Shown here in pieces: positions 35,954 to 45,605 of a DNA stretch of 64,000 nucleotides. The notes beneath the pieces are model-generated. The model saw only the letters and a list, made by a program, of their open reading frames with translations, did not search any database and was not told the origin of the DNA. The stretch is from Erythrobacteraceae bacterium (GTDB taxonomy: Bacteria > Pseudomonadota > Alphaproteobacteria > Sphingomonadales > Sphingomonadaceae): assembly GCA_947479055.1 (NCBI GenBank), contig CANJYE010000001.1, positions 1-64,000 on the forward strand. The letters are read 5' to 3'. The first letter of the stretch is position 1. Each line of letters opens with the position of its first letter. A program made the position numbers and the translations under genes.

Positions 35954-38212
35954 TCAGCTCTCCGTCCAGTCCCGGAAAAAGCTGTCGCTCGCTTCGCGCA
36001 GGGCGGTGAGGGGGACATTCAGACGGCACACACCATCTGCCCTTGGCTCTTCTAAAATTGCACTTCCGCCGATTTTGCCGACGCATTCGGCACTGAGTCC
36101 AGCTGCATTGGCCATGCGAACGAGTTCGTCGAAATTATCGATCTCAACGAGATATCTGCCTTGATCCTCACCGAAGAGTAGATCGCTGCAACTGACGTAA
36201 TCGCAAGATAATTCAATGCCTGCATTTCCAGCCAAGGCCATTTCTGCGACGGCGATGAGTAAGCCTCCATCCGACACATCATGCACCGCCAGCGCCAAGC
36301 CATTTGAGATGATACTCCGGACAAACTCTCCGGCGCGCCGCTCACTGTTCAGATCTACAGGAGGCGGTAAGCCGTCTTCACGACCTGCAACTTCGCGAAG
36401 CCATAGGGATTGGCCGAGGTGTCCGTTGCAATCCTGTCCCACGGAAAGTTCGCCGTCCGAGATGACGAACAGCAAATTTCCGGCCTTCTTGAACGCAATC
36501 GTCGCCATCTTCGTATGGTCTGCCATCAGCCCCACGCCGCCAATCGCGGGCGTCGGCAGGATAGCGGAACCGCCACCGGTCGCCTTGCTCTCGTTATAGA
36601 GCGACACGTTCCCGCTCACGATCGGGTAATCCAGCGCCCGGCAGGCGTCGCCCATGCCGCGCAGGGCTTCGACGATCTGGGCCATGATTTCGGGCCGCTG
36701 CGGGTTGGCGAAGTTGAGGCAGTTGGTGATGGCGAGCGGCACCGCGCCGACCGCGCTGATGTTGCGATAGGTTTCCGCCACCGCCTGCTTGCCGCCTTCA
36801 TAGGGATCGGCATAGCAATAGCGCGGGGTGCAGTCGGTGCTCATGGCGAGCGCCTTTTGCGTGCCGTGGATGCGCACCACCGCCGCATCGCCGCCCGACT
36901 TCTGCAGCGTGTCGGCGCCCACCTGGCTGTCATATTGTTCCCAGATCCAGCGGCGGCTGGCGAGATCGGGGCAGGCCATCAGCTTGAGCAAATCCGCGCC
37001 GACATCGCTGCTTTCCGGCACATCACCCAGCGGCGCGACATTGGCCCAGGCCTTGTATTCAGCCAGGCTGAGGGCCGGGCGGTCATACAGCGGGGCGTCT
37101 TCCGCCAGCGGTCCGAGCGGAATGTCGCAGACCGTTTCGCCCTGGAACGTCAGCACCATATGGCCGGTGTCTGTCACTTCGCCGATCACCGCGAAATCGA
37201 GTTCCCATTTGCGGAAGATCGCTTCGGCCATCGGTTCCTTGCCGGGCTTCAGCACCATCAGCATCCGTTCCTGCGATTCGGACAGCATCATCTCATAAGG
37301 CGTCATGCCTTCCTCGCGGCACGGCACCTTGTCCATGTCGAGGATGATGCCGGCCTTGCCGTTGGTCGCCATCTCCACCGAGGAGGAGGTCAGTCCGGCC
37401 GCGCCCATGTCCTGGATCGCCACGATCGCGTCGGTCGCCATCAGTTCGAGGCACGCTTCGATCAGCAGCTTTTCGGTGAAGGGATCGCCCACCTGCACGG
37501 TCGGACGCTTGGCTTCGGAATCCTCACCGAAATCGGCGCTGGCCATGGTCGCGCCATGGATGCCGTCGCGCCCGGTCTTGGAGCCGACATAGACGATCGG
37601 ATTGCCGATGCCGGTGGCGGCGGAGTAGAAGATCTTGTCCTGATCGGCCACGCCCACGGCCATCGCATTGACGAGGATGTTGCCGTCATAGGCCTTGTGG
37701 AAATTGGTTTCGCCGCCAACGGTCGGCACGCCCACGCAATTGCCGTAGCCGCCGATCCCCGCGACCACGCCCTGCACCAGATGCTTCATCTTGGGGTGAT
37801 CGGGGCTGCCGAACCGCAGCGCGTTGAGATTGGCCACCGGCCGCGCGCCCATGGTGAAGACATCGCGCAGGATGCCGCCCACGCCGGTGGCCGCACCCTG
37901 ATAGGGTTCGATGTAGCTGGGGTGGTTGTGGCTCTCCATCTTGAAGATGCAGGCCTGGTTGTCACCTATGTCGATGACGCCCGCATTCTCGCCCGGGCCG
38001 CAGATTACCCAGGGCGCTTCGGTCGGCAGCTTCTTCAGATGGATGCGGCTCGATTTGTAGGAGCAATGCTCCGACCACATCACCGAGAAGATGCCGAGCT
38101 CGACCAGGTTCGGCTCGCGCCCCAACGCGTGCAGGACGCGGGCATATTCTTCTTCGGACAGGCCATGGGCGGCGACGATTTCGGGAGTGATCGGGCTGGT
38201 CGTATCTGGCAT
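35954..38212 (-). CDS. purL: Phosphoribosylformylglycinamidine synthase, PurL subunit
   Basis: PurL aminates FGAR to FGAM in purine synthesis, working with PurS and PurQ. The 752-residue length is that of the small PurL type. Visible blocks are the ATP-site [19 protein letters not shown] (about residues 82-100), a glycine-rich [13 protein letters not shown] (about 268), and the second AIRS-like half. The C-terminal 180 or so residues (36000-36540) are encoded by DNA with visibly lower G+C and different codon choice (many A/T third positions) from the rest of the gene, while the protein remains family-like, including [21 protein letters not shown]. This suggests replacement of the 3' part by homologous recombination with a lower-GC relative. 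Confidence 0.95.
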   Translation of the reverse strand: MPDTTSPITPEIVAAHGLSEEEYARVLHALGREPNLVELGIFSVMWSEHCSYKSSRIHLKKLPTEAPWVICGPGENAGVIDIGDNQACIFKMESHNHPSYIEPYQGAATGVGGILRDVFTMGARPVANLNALRFGSPDHPKMKHLVQGVVAGIGGYGNCVGVPTVGGETNFHKAYDGNILVNAMAVGVADQDKIFYSAATGIGNPIVYVGSKTGRDGIHGATMASADFGEDSEAKRPTVQVGDPFTEKLLIEACLELMATDAIVAIQDMGAAGLTSSSVEMATNGKAGIILDMDKVPCREEGMTPYEMMLSESQERMLMVLKPGKEPMAEAIFRKWELDFAVIGEVTDTGHMVLTFQGETVCDIPLGPLAEDAPLYDRPALSLAEYKAWANVAPLGDVPESSDVGADLLKLMACPDLASRRWIWEQYDSQVGADTLQKSGGDAAVVRIHGTQKALAMSTDCTPRYCYADPYEGGKQAVAETYRNISAVGAVPLAITNCLNFANPQRPEIMAQIVEALRGMGDACRALDYPIVSGNVSLYNESKATGGGSAILPTPAIGGVGLMADHTKMATIAFKKAGNLLFVISDGELSVGQDCNGHLGQSLWLREVAGREDGLPPPVDLNSERRAGEFVRSIISNGLALAVHDVSDGGLLIAVAEMALAGNAGIELSCDYVSCSDLLFGEDQGRYLVEIDNFDELVRMANAAGLSAECVGKIGGSAILEEPRADGVCRLNVPLTALREASDSFFRDWTES

Positions 38213-38296
38213 CAGGCGCCCTTAGCGCCGCCCCGCGCCCGCCGCTAGTCCTGTGGTGCTTGACCATGCCGCTTATGCCCGCCAATGCTGGCTTCC

Positions 38297-38548
38297 ATGG
38301 CTGAGGAAACCACCGATCTGTCGGGCATGAGCTTCGAGGATGCGCTGCGGGCGCTGGAAGAGGTCGTGCGCCGGCTGGAAAGCGGAGAAGTGCCGCTCGA
38401 CGAGTCGATCACGCTCTATGAACGGGGCGAAGTGCTGCGCAAGCATTGCCAGGCGCGGCTCGATGCGGCGCAGGCCCGGATCGAAAAGATCGTGGCCGGG
38501 CCGGACGGCAGGCCATCCGGCACCCAACCGTTCGATCAGGGCAATTGA
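38297..38548 (+). CDS. xseB: Exodeoxyribonuclease VII small subunit
   Basis: XseB is the small helical subunit of exonuclease VII, which degrades single-stranded DNA with XseA. About 83 residues with the family pattern FEDALRALEEVVRRLESGEVPLDES (about 13-37) and LYERGEVLRKHCQARLDAAQARIEKI, two long helices. A start four codons upstream (38285) is also possible; neither has a clear ribosome site. It is directly followed by ispA, as is common in bacteria, with 1 nt between them. The gene for the large subunit is not in the window. Confidence 0.93.
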   Translation: MAEETTDLSGMSFEDALRALEEVVRRLESGEVPLDESITLYERGEVLRKHCQARLDAAQARIEKIVAGPDGRPSGTQPFDQGN

Positions 38549-38549
38549 G

Positions 38550-39458
38550 ATGAGCGGGGCGGCGCTGTCCGGTGATGTGCTGGGCGACGGGCTGATTCGC
38601 ATCCAGCGCGAGATCGACACCGCTTTCGACGCGATGCTTCCCATTCCCGACGATGCCCGCGCCCGGCTGGTGGAGGCGATGCGCCATGCCGCCATCGGGG
38701 GGGGCAAGCGGGTCCGCCCGCTGCTGCTGACCGCCACGGCCGAAATCTATGGCGTTGATCGCGACTGCGCGGTATGGGCGGCCTGCGCAATCGAGGCGAT
38801 CCATGCCTATTCGCTGATCCACGATGATTTGCCCTGCATGGACGACGATGACCTTCGTCATGGCAAGCCGACCGTCCACAAGGCCTTTGACGAGGCGACC
38901 GCGGTGCTGGCGGGTGATTCGCTTCATGCGCTGGCATTCGAGATATTGTCCGATGCCCGCACCAGCGGCGATCCCTTCACCCGGGCGGAACTGGTGCACT
39001 GTCTGGCCACCGCCAGCGGTTACAGCGGCATGGCCGGCGGGCAGATGATGGATATCGTCGCGGAGACGGAGCGGTTCGATCTCCACACCGTCACCCGGCT
39101 CCAGCAGTTGAAAACCGGTGCGTTGCTGGGCGCGGCTGTGGAGATGGGAGCCATCCTGGGCCATGCAGCGCTGGAAGCGCGGGCGCATCTGCGCGCATAT
39201 GCCCGCGACATCGGCCTGGCTTTCCAGATCGCCGACGATCTGCTCGATCATGAAGGTGACGAGCAACTGGCCGGCAAGGCGCTGCGCAAAGACCAGGCGG
39301 CGGGCAAGCAGACCTTCGTATCGCTGCTCGGCGCTGACCGGGCGCGCGAACAGGCGCGGGCATTGGTGGATCAGGCAATCGGCCATCTGGGGCAACATGG
39401 CGCGGAAGCCGATCTTCTGCGCGCGCTTGCCGGCTATATCATTGAAAGGGATCACTGA
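38550..39458 (+). CDS. ispA: Polyprenyl (farnesyl) diphosphate synthase
   Basis: A short-chain E-type prenyl diphosphate synthase, building FPP from DMAPP/IPP for quinones, carotenoids and undecaprenyl phosphate. The 302-residue protein has the first Asp-rich motif DDLPCMDDDDLRHG (about residues 93-106; two extra residues between the aspartates are typical of bacterial FPP/GGPP synthases) and the second DDLLDHEGD (about 231), plus GGKRVRPLLLTA near 50. The start ATG at 38550 follows xseB by 1 nt; the stop shares a base with the coaD start (TGATG). Confidence 0.94.
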   Translation: MSGAALSGDVLGDGLIRIQREIDTAFDAMLPIPDDARARLVEAMRHAAIGGGKRVRPLLLTATAEIYGVDRDCAVWAACAIEAIHAYSLIHDDLPCMDDDDLRHGKPTVHKAFDEATAVLAGDSLHALAFEILSDARTSGDPFTRAELVHCLATASGYSGMAGGQMMDIVAETERFDLHTVTRLQQLKTGALLGAAVEMGAILGHAALEARAHLRAYARDIGLAFQIADDLLDHEGDEQLAGKALRKDQAAGKQTFVSLLGADRAREQARALVDQAIGHLGQHGAEADLLRALAGYIIERDH

Positions 39459-39970
39459 TGGCAGAACGAATCGGCGTCTATCCCGGCACTTTCGATCCGA
39501 TCACGCTGGGCCATGCCGACATCATCCGGCGCGGGGCCAAGCTGGTCGACCGACTGATCATCGGGGTAACCACCAATATCTCGAAGAATCCGATGTTCAC
39601 GCCGGAAGAGCGGATGGCGATGGTCCGGCGCGAGGTGGACAGCATGGGAATCGGTAATGTCGATGTGGTTGGCTTCAATGCGCTGTTGATGAAATTTGCC
39701 GAACGGCAGGGCGCAACCGTGATTGTGCGCGGGCTGCGCGCCGTCGCCGACTTCGAATATGAGTACCAGATGGCGGGAATGAACCAGCAACTCAATGCCG
39801 GGATTGAAACCGTGTTCCTGATGGCCGACGTCAGCCTCCAGCCGATCGCCTCCAAGCTGGTTAAGGAAATCGCCCTGTTCGGCGGCGAAATTACGCCCTT
39901 TGTCAGCCATGCGGTTCGCGATGAGGTGGTTGCCCGGGTCGAACTGCGCGGCCGGCTGGGTGACGCATGA
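39458..39970 (+). CDS. coaD: Phosphopantetheine adenylyltransferase
   Basis: CoaD transfers AMP from ATP to 4'-phosphopantetheine, the penultimate step of CoA synthesis. The 170-residue nucleotidyltransferase has the T/HxGH-type motif in GVYPGTFDPITLGHADIIRRG (residues 5-25), the VRGLRAVADFEYEYQMAGMN substrate block (about 89-108) and the C-terminal SSKLVKEIA-like element (ASKLVKEIALFGG). It is coupled to ispA by a one-base overlap. Confidence 0.96.
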   Translation: MAERIGVYPGTFDPITLGHADIIRRGAKLVDRLIIGVTTNISKNPMFTPEERMAMVRREVDSMGIGNVDVVGFNALLMKFAERQGATVIVRGLRAVADFEYEYQMAGMNQQLNAGIETVFLMADVSLQPIASKLVKEIALFGGEITPFVSHAVRDEVVARVELRGRLGDA

Positions 39971-40068
39971 ACATTGAGCGTCCCGCCAGCGGTATCATTC
40001 ATTGAACCGACAGTCGGCAGCCGCTAAACGGCAAGCCGCAATATCCCTCCAGACTTGTTGAGAGCCCG

Positions 40069-40752
40069 ATGTTAAAAGCCCTGACTGCCGTGGCCACCGC
40101 CATGCTCCTGCTCCTCGCGCCCGGCCTAGCCAGTGCCAAGGACAAGGACCTCGGGCTGGCCAAGCCCAAGCGGGTCTATGCCCCGGTCGATTTCAACATC
40201 GCCGATGATCCGGAAAACATCCTGCTGCTCGACCTGTCGACCGGTCAGCGCGTGGCGATCCGGCTGATGCCGGACTGGGCGCCCAACCATGTCGAGCGGA
40301 TCAAGGTGCTGGCGCGCCGAGGCTTTTATGACGGGGTGATCTTCCATCGCGTGATCGAAGATTTCATGGCCCAGACCGGCGATCCGACCGGCACCGGCAC
40401 CGGCAGTTCGGACCTGTCCAATATCACACAGGAATTCAACGATATGCCGCATGTGCGTGGCAGCGTATCGATGGCCCGCGCGGGCGACGTGGATAGTGCC
40501 AACAGCCAGTTCTTCATCGTGTTCTATCCGAAGTTCGCGCTTGACCGGAAATACACCAATTTCGGCCGGGTAATCGCGAACATGGAAGCGGTTGACGCAA
40601 TCGAGCGCGGCGAGCCGCCGACCAACCCGACCAAAATTCTCCAGGCCTCGATCGCCGCCGATGGCAAGGCCCCTCCGGCTGTCGCCGCGCCGGTCGATCC
40701 GGTCGGCAAGGAGATCACGGCCGACATGCTGAGCAATTCCACGGCCAAGTAA
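40069..40752 (+). CDS. Exported cyclophilin-type peptidyl-prolyl isomerase
   Basis: A 227-residue precursor with a signal peptide (cleavage about residue 23, LASA-KD), so periplasmic. The mature part is a cyclophilin: FYDGVIFHRVIEDFMAQTGDPTGTGTGSS (catalytic Arg in FHRV, about residue 90), SVSMARAGDVDSANSQFFIV (substrate-binding block), and FGRVIANMEAVDAIERGEP. It should catalyse proline cis-trans isomerisation during envelope protein folding. A short low-complexity tail rich in Ala/Pro/Val follows. It lies between coaD and queA on the same strand with gaps of 98 and 39 bp. Confidence 0.92.
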   Translation: MLKALTAVATAMLLLLAPGLASAKDKDLGLAKPKRVYAPVDFNIADDPENILLLDLSTGQRVAIRLMPDWAPNHVERIKVLARRGFYDGVIFHRVIEDFMAQTGDPTGTGTGSSDLSNITQEFNDMPHVRGSVSMARAGDVDSANSQFFIVFYPKFALDRKYTNFGRVIANMEAVDAIERGEPPTNPTKILQASIAADGKAPPAVAAPVDPVGKEITADMLSNSTAK

Positions 40753-40791
40753 CGTCTTCCCCTTACGGCATGCCGCTCCTAAGGGCGGGCC

Positions 40792-41820
40792 ATGCGTGTC
40801 GATCTGTTTGATTTCGAGCTGCCGCCGGAGCGGATCGCGCTGCGCCCGGCGCGCCCGCGCGATGCCGCGCGGATGCTGGTGGTGAAGGGCGATCTCCCCT
40901 TCGCTGACGGTACCGTGCGCGATCTGAGCGGCCTGTTGCGCGCCGGTGACGTGCTGGTGTTCAACGATACCCGCGTCATTCCCGCCCAGCTTGAAGGGAT
41001 GCGAGGGCAAGCACGGATCGGCGCAACGTTGCACAAGCGGATCGACCTCCGGCGCTGGCAGGCCTTTATCCGCAACGGCAAGCGGCTGCGCGAGGGCGAC
41101 CGTATCGCTTTTGCCGCCGGGGTCAGCGCGCTGTCGCAGGCGCGTCATCCCGACGGCAGCTGGACTCTGGCCTTCGAGGGCGAAGAACCAGTCGAACTGC
41201 TGCTTGAACGGGCCGGAACCATGCCCTTGCCGCCCTATATTGCGGGCAAGCGCGGCCCCGACGAACAGGACCGGCAGGACTACCAGACGGTCTTTGCCGC
41301 GTGCGATGGCGCGGTGGCCGCCCCTACTGCCGCTCTCCATTTCACGCCTGAACTGCTGGCATCACTTGATGCGGCGGGGATTGGCCGCGAGACTCTGACG
41401 CTCCATGTCGGTGCGGGCACGTTCCTGCCGGTAAAGGTGGATGACACCAGCGAACATGCGATGCATTCCGAATGGGGCCGGATCGATCCGGAGGTAGCGG
41501 ATCGCCTCAACGCCGCGCGCGCGGCGGGCGGGCGGATCATTGCGGTAGGTACAACCAGTCTGCGCCTGCTCGAAAGCGCCACTGATGAAAGCGGGACAAT
41601 CCGTCCGTTCAAGGGCGACACTGCAATATTCATCACCCCCGGCTATCGCTTTCGCGCGATCGACGGGCTGATGAGCAACTTCCACTTGCCGAAATCGACC
41701 CTGTTCATGCTGGTATCAGCGCTGATGGGGCTTGAGCGCATGCAGGCGGCCTATGCCCATGCGATTGCCGGGGAATACCGCTTCTACAGCTATGGCGATG
41801 CCAGCCTGCTGATCCCCTGA
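40792..41820 (+). CDS. queA: S-adenosylmethionine:tRNA ribosyltransferase-isomerase
   Basis: QueA converts preQ1 in tRNA to epoxyqueuosine using the ribosyl part of SAM. The 342-residue protein begins with the family block [21 protein letters not shown], has [13 protein letters not shown] (about 50-64), [10 protein letters not shown] (about 208), and ends [17 protein letters not shown]...YGDASLLIP. Length is typical. tgt, the partner gene of the pathway, lies about 4.3 kb downstream on the same strand, with unrelated genes between. Confidence 0.96.
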   Translation: MRVDLFDFELPPERIALRPARPRDAARMLVVKGDLPFADGTVRDLSGLLRAGDVLVFNDTRVIPAQLEGMRGQARIGATLHKRIDLRRWQAFIRNGKRLREGDRIAFAAGVSALSQARHPDGSWTLAFEGEEPVELLLERAGTMPLPPYIAGKRGPDEQDRQDYQTVFAACDGAVAAPTAALHFTPELLASLDAAGIGRETLTLHVGAGTFLPVKVDDTSEHAMHSEWGRIDPEVADRLNAARAAGGRIIAVGTTSLRLLESATDESGTIRPFKGDTAIFITPGYRFRAIDGLMSNFHLPKSTLFMLVSALMGLERMQAAYAHAIAGEYRFYSYGDASLLIP

Positions 41821-41826
41821 GGGGTC

Positions 41827-42747
41827 CTAAAGCTTGTATTGCAGCATCGCGCTGACGCGGTGCTCGCGATAGTCGAACAGCGGAACGTTGGATTTGCGGT
41901 CGATATATCGGAAGGCCGGCTTGAAGGTCAGGCGCCGGGTGATCGGAACATCCAGCCCGACACCATAGGTCGATCGCTTCTCGCGCCGCTCCGCGTTGAT
42001 CGAAGGGGTGATTCCGGAATAATTCCGTTCACCATAGCTGTAGGACAGCCGCAGCTTCATCGGCGCCTTGGCCAGACGGAGAGGAACCAGCGCGCGGGCG
42101 CTCGCCTGCCAGGCGCGGTAATCATATTCGGGGCCGGTTGCGTTCTCGTCATCATGGCGCAGCCCGAGCGCGACATAGCCCTTTCGCCGGGCGAAGAAGC
42201 GATAGGCATCAAGGCCCAGGTACTGCGTTCTGGCATCGAGCGCGGTCGAGGTGCGGTAGGCCTTTTTCATGTAGGTGTAGCCCGCCCGGACATAGAGCCT
42301 GTCAGTCAGGAATGCAGAGACCGATGGAGATGCTACCTGTAGATTGAGAAAACTGTCGCCATCGAGCCGGACATGGGCGAAGCGGTAATCCATGCCGAAG
42401 GTGGCCTTGCCACGCTTTAGCGCGAGACTGGCAGATCCTTGGTGGATGTCGAGATCGTACTCCTTGATATCCTGGCGGAAAGTGCCGTCGTAGCTGTAGC
42501 CCAGGTTGAGCGTGACGGATTTGCTGTCGACCGCCCTGATATCGATGTTAGCGGTAACCAGCGCCGCGGCATCACCCTTGCGAGCATTGATGTCGGTTTC
42601 ATCGATCGAGACATTGCTGTCATATTCCGCACCCAGTGCCAGGCCACCCGACACCGGCAAGGCCGCAGCGCCGGACAGCGGCAGGCCTGCGCCCAAAAGG
42701 AAGAGGGCAAGCGCCGGAAGCGCCCGCCTGTTAGTCACAGCATGCAT
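41827..42747 (-). CDS. Outer-membrane beta-barrel protein of unknown function
   Basis: A 306-residue precursor with a signal peptide (about residues 1-27, ending SGAAALP). The mature part shows alternating hydrophobic/polar strands typical of a barrel (LALGAEYDSNVS, SVTLNLGYSYDGTF, ATFGMDYRFAHVRL, LYVRAGYTYMKKAYR, MKLRLSYSYGERNYSG), and the last residues HRVSAMLQYKL fit an outer-membrane insertion signal with alternating aromatic/hydrophobic positions. It resembles the barrel part of surface-lipoprotein assembly modifier (DUF560)-like proteins but lacks the TPR part, so a function is not assigned. The start at 42747 is chosen because it gives the signal peptide. It lies 136 bp after the acidic exported protein gene on the same strand. 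Confidence 0.72.
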   Translation of the reverse strand: MHAVTNRRALPALALFLLGAGLPLSGAAALPVSGGLALGAEYDSNVSIDETDINARKGDAAALVTANIDIRAVDSKSVTLNLGYSYDGTFRQDIKEYDLDIHQGSASLALKRGKATFGMDYRFAHVRLDGDSFLNLQVASPSVSAFLTDRLYVRAGYTYMKKAYRTSTALDARTQYLGLDAYRFFARRKGYVALGLRHDDENATGPEYDYRAWQASARALVPLRLAKAPMKLRLSYSYGERNYSGITPSINAERREKRSTYGVGLDVPITRRLTFKPAFRYIDRKSNVPLFDYREHRVSAMLQYKL

Positions 42748-42883
42748 GTCGATTCCCGAACGCGTGGTTCCCGAAGCGGCCCGGCGTGGTGGATATTGGC
42801 GCAGGGCGCGATCGGCTGATCGCGCGAGTGGCCGCAGGGCGTACCGGGAGAAGGCGCAACAAACCTTCCCCCGGGGCCAGAGA

Positions 42884-43672
42884 TCAGTTCTTGTCGGCGC
42901 TGGCCGGAGCAGGTTGGGCCGCAACCGCGACTTCGACCCGGTCCATAGCCTGGTCGGCGGCCTTCTCGGCCGCTTCGTCAGCCGCATTGCCGCCGAGATC
43001 ATCCGCGCCGCCGCCGGCCATGTTGTAGAAGATCACGTCGGGGTTTTCGAGTTCGTCGATGTTGCGCTCTTCGGGCGAGATCACGCCGTCAAGGTCGCGA
43101 CCGCCGCCGGTGGCAACCTCTTCGCCAAGGTCCTTGTCACCGACGACCTCGTCTTCAACCGCAACCTCGTCTTCGACCGGAGTGCCATCATCGGGCATGC
43201 CGGTCATGGTGTAGATGACATGCTCTTCGCCGCCGTCCGCGACGGCAATGTCGTCCTTGATCAGGCCACCATCATCGATCACTTCACCGCCTTCATCGGC
43301 GATCTTGATCAGATCGTCTTCGCCGCCGACATCGGCCGGATCGTCGGAGTTGCCGGAATCTTCAACGGCAATCTCGCCTTCGACGGCACCATCGTCCACG
43401 ATCACTTCATCGGTGGGGTTCAGGTAGAGATTGCTGTCATCAACGATTTGGCCTTCGTCGCCAGTCGTTTCCTCGGTGCCGGGAAAATCGACGGTGGTTT
43501 CGTCCGGAACGACCGCTTCATCAGTCACAGTGCTTTCGTCCACGACTGTGGTTTCGTCCACGACAGTGCCTTCATCGACAGCGACAACTTCCTGCGCAGA
43601 GGCAGACGTGCCTGCCGCAATAGCCAAGACCGCCGATGTCGCCAGCAGGGCCAAAACGCGAATTTTCCTCAT
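42884..43672 (-). CDS. Very acidic exported repeat protein
   Basis: A 262-residue precursor with a clear signal peptide (MRKIRVLALLATSAVLAIA..., cleavage near ASA-QE, residue 27). The mature protein is dominated by Asp, Glu, Val, Gly and Thr. Its N-terminal part is an approximate hexapeptide repeat VDExTV (VDEGTV, VDETTV, VDESTV, TDEAVV, PDETTV). Later segments repeat V-x-D-D-G-x motifs (EVIVDDGAVEGEIAVEDSG; GEVIDDGGLIKDDIAVADGG). It has almost no Cys, Trp or aromatic residues and ends QPAPASADKN. I do not recognise a family; calcium binding or a disordered surface role is inference. Of two adjacent ATGs, 43672 has GAGGAG seven bases upstream. It probably shares a transcript with the following barrel gene. 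Confidence 0.72.
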   Translation of the reverse strand: MRKIRVLALLATSAVLAIAAGTSASAQEVVAVDEGTVVDETTVVDESTVTDEAVVPDETTVDFPGTEETTGDEGQIVDDSNLYLNPTDEVIVDDGAVEGEIAVEDSGNSDDPADVGGEDDLIKIADEGGEVIDDGGLIKDDIAVADGGEEHVIYTMTGMPDDGTPVEDEVAVEDEVVGDKDLGEEVATGGGRDLDGVISPEERNIDELENPDVIFYNMAGGGADDLGGNAADEAAEKAADQAMDRVEVAVAAQPAPASADKN

Positions 43673-43787
43673 CTCCATACTCCTCGGGTCGAATCCGCTC
43701 CGCGCGGTTTCTTCTTCCATAGCAAGACGCAGACCTCATTGTAATCCCGCATACTTAAGGTGAAATTTTTTCCGTTGCTGCCTGCAA

Positions 43788-44762
43788 ATGTCGTCAGCGC
43801 TTGCAATGGCATCCCCTGACGCCACATTGCACGGTGTGGAATCGATACTCGACATCAAGGGTCTGACCAAGATTTACCCGGACGGGCTCAAAGCCCTCGA
43901 CGATGTCGATCTTGAAGTTCGGCGAGGCGAAATCTTCGCGCTGCTGGGCCCAAACGGCGCGGGCAAGACGACGCTGATCGGTGCTGTCTGCGGCATGGTT
44001 CGGCCAACCAATGGCACTATCCATGCCTTTGGCCATGATACGGCACGCGATTGGCGCAGCGCACGGGCGAAAATCGGACTGGTTCCACAGGAGCTGGGCT
44101 TCGACATTTTCGAGACCGTGCAGCGTTCGGTTGCCTTTTCGCGGGGGCTGTTTGGCTGCCCGCCCGATCCGGCCAGACTTGAGGAAATTCTGCGTTCGCT
44201 GTCGCTGTGGGACAAGCGCGACAGCCAAATTCGCCACCTTTCCGGCGGTATGAAGCGCCGCGTGCTGATCGCCAAGGCGCTGGCGCATGATCCGGAACTG
44301 CTGTTTCTGGACGAGCCGACCGCCGGTGTGGACGTTGAATTGCGGCGCGACATGTGGCGGTTGATCGAGGAACTGCGCGATGGCGGCACCACGATTATCC
44401 TCACCACCCACTACATCGACGAGGCGGAAGAAATGGCCGACCGGGTCGGCGTGATCCAGGATGGCCGGCTGCTACTGGTCGAGGAAAAGCACGCTTTGAT
44501 AGCGCGGATGGGCCGGGTCGAGGCGCTGTTCCGGCTTGCCAGCCCGCTTGCCGCGATCCCGCCGGAACTGGCCACATATCCGCTTTCGCTGACCGAGGGC
44601 GGCACACGGCTGTGCTATCGCGGTTCCGGCCGCGAGGCGGATGGCGAAGTGGCCGCGCTGGTGCAGGCGATGGTCGGGGCGGGTGTGTTATTCACTTCGC
44701 TCGACATCCATGAATCGAGCCTTGAGGACGTCTTCGTCGACCTGATGGAGAGCGCGAGATGA
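43788..44762 (+). CDS. ABC-2 type exporter, ATP-binding protein
   Basis: A 324-residue ABC ATPase with Walker [11 protein letters not shown] (about residue 52), signature LSGGMKRRV, Walker [15 protein letters not shown] and H-loop [17 protein letters not shown], then a C-terminal extension of about 90 residues as in CcmA/NodI-type drug or polysaccharide exporters. The first 15 or so residues before [13 protein letters not shown] may not all be native; internal starts exist. It overlaps the permease gene by 4 nt (ATGA), forming a two-gene exporter. The substrate is not known. Confidence 0.93.
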   Translation: MSSALAMASPDATLHGVESILDIKGLTKIYPDGLKALDDVDLEVRRGEIFALLGPNGAGKTTLIGAVCGMVRPTNGTIHAFGHDTARDWRSARAKIGLVPQELGFDIFETVQRSVAFSRGLFGCPPDPARLEEILRSLSLWDKRDSQIRHLSGGMKRRVLIAKALAHDPELLFLDEPTAGVDVELRRDMWRLIEELRDGGTTIILTTHYIDEAEEMADRVGVIQDGRLLLVEEKHALIARMGRVEALFRLASPLAAIPPELATYPLSLTEGGTRLCYRGSGREADGEVAALVQAMVGAGVLFTSLDIHESSLEDVFVDLMESAR

Positions 44763-45526
44763 ACTTCAACGCGCGCGGGGCCTGGGCGATCTACAAATCG
44801 GAACTGTCGCGCGCCTGGCGGGCGTTCTTCCAGACTATCCTCTCGCCGGTGTTGACGACCTCACTCTATTTCATCGTCTTCGGCGCGGCGATCGGCGGGC
44901 GGATCGAGCAGGCGGGCGGTGTGCCCTATGGGGCGTTCATCATCCCCGGCCTGCTGTTGCTGACACTGCTGACCGAGACCACCACCAACGCCAGCTTCGG
45001 CATCTTCATGCCGCGCTTCACCGGCTCGATCTACGAACTGCTGTCCGCACCGGTGGGGGTGGCAGAGACGCTGATCGGCTTTGTCGGCGCGGCGGCGACC
45101 AAGTCGCTGATCATATCCACGATCATCCTCGCCACGGCGACGCTGTTTGTCGATTACACCATCATCCATCCGCTCTGGGCGATATGCTTCATCGTGATGA
45201 CGGCGGCGGCCTTTGCCCTGTTCGGCTTCATCATCGGCGTCTGGGCCGAGGGGTTCGAACGGTTGCAGATCATTCCGCTGGTGGTGTTGACGCCGCTGAC
45301 CTTCCTTGGCGGCACCTTCTATTCGATCGAGATGCTGGCCGAACCGTGGCGGACGGTCGCGCTGTTCAATCCGGTGGTCTACCTCGTCAACGGACTGCGC
45401 TGGACGTTCTACGGCACTTCAGACGTCGATATCGCCGTCTCGGCCGGTTTGACCGGGCTGTTCCTGGCGCTGTGCACCGGCATCATCGCCTGGATATTCC
45501 GCACCGGGTGGAAGTTGCGCAGCTGA
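44759..45526 (+). CDS. ABC-2 type transport permease
   Basis: A 255-residue membrane protein with six hydrophobic segments and the ABC-2 membrane layout: an N-terminal cytoplasmic helix ([20 protein letters not shown]), a first membrane region ending [13 protein letters not shown], and the conserved late block [37 protein letters not shown] (about 180-216), typical of the YadH/NodJ-like branch. It is translationally coupled to the ATPase gene by a 4-nt overlap. Confidence 0.92.
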   Translation: MNFNARGAWAIYKSELSRAWRAFFQTILSPVLTTSLYFIVFGAAIGGRIEQAGGVPYGAFIIPGLLLLTLLTETTTNASFGIFMPRFTGSIYELLSAPVGVAETLIGFVGAAATKSLIISTIILATATLFVDYTIIHPLWAICFIVMTAAAFALFGFIIGVWAEGFERLQIIPLVVLTPLTFLGGTFYSIEMLAEPWRTVALFNPVVYLVNGLRWTFYGTSDVDIAVSAGLTGLFLALCTGIIAWIFRTGWKLRS

Positions 45527-45605
45527 GCTTGATCTTGCGCAAGGATGGCGGCAACGCGGCGGCTAAAGATGCATCACGCATGCCACTTGGAGAAAGGCCG
45601 GGCTG

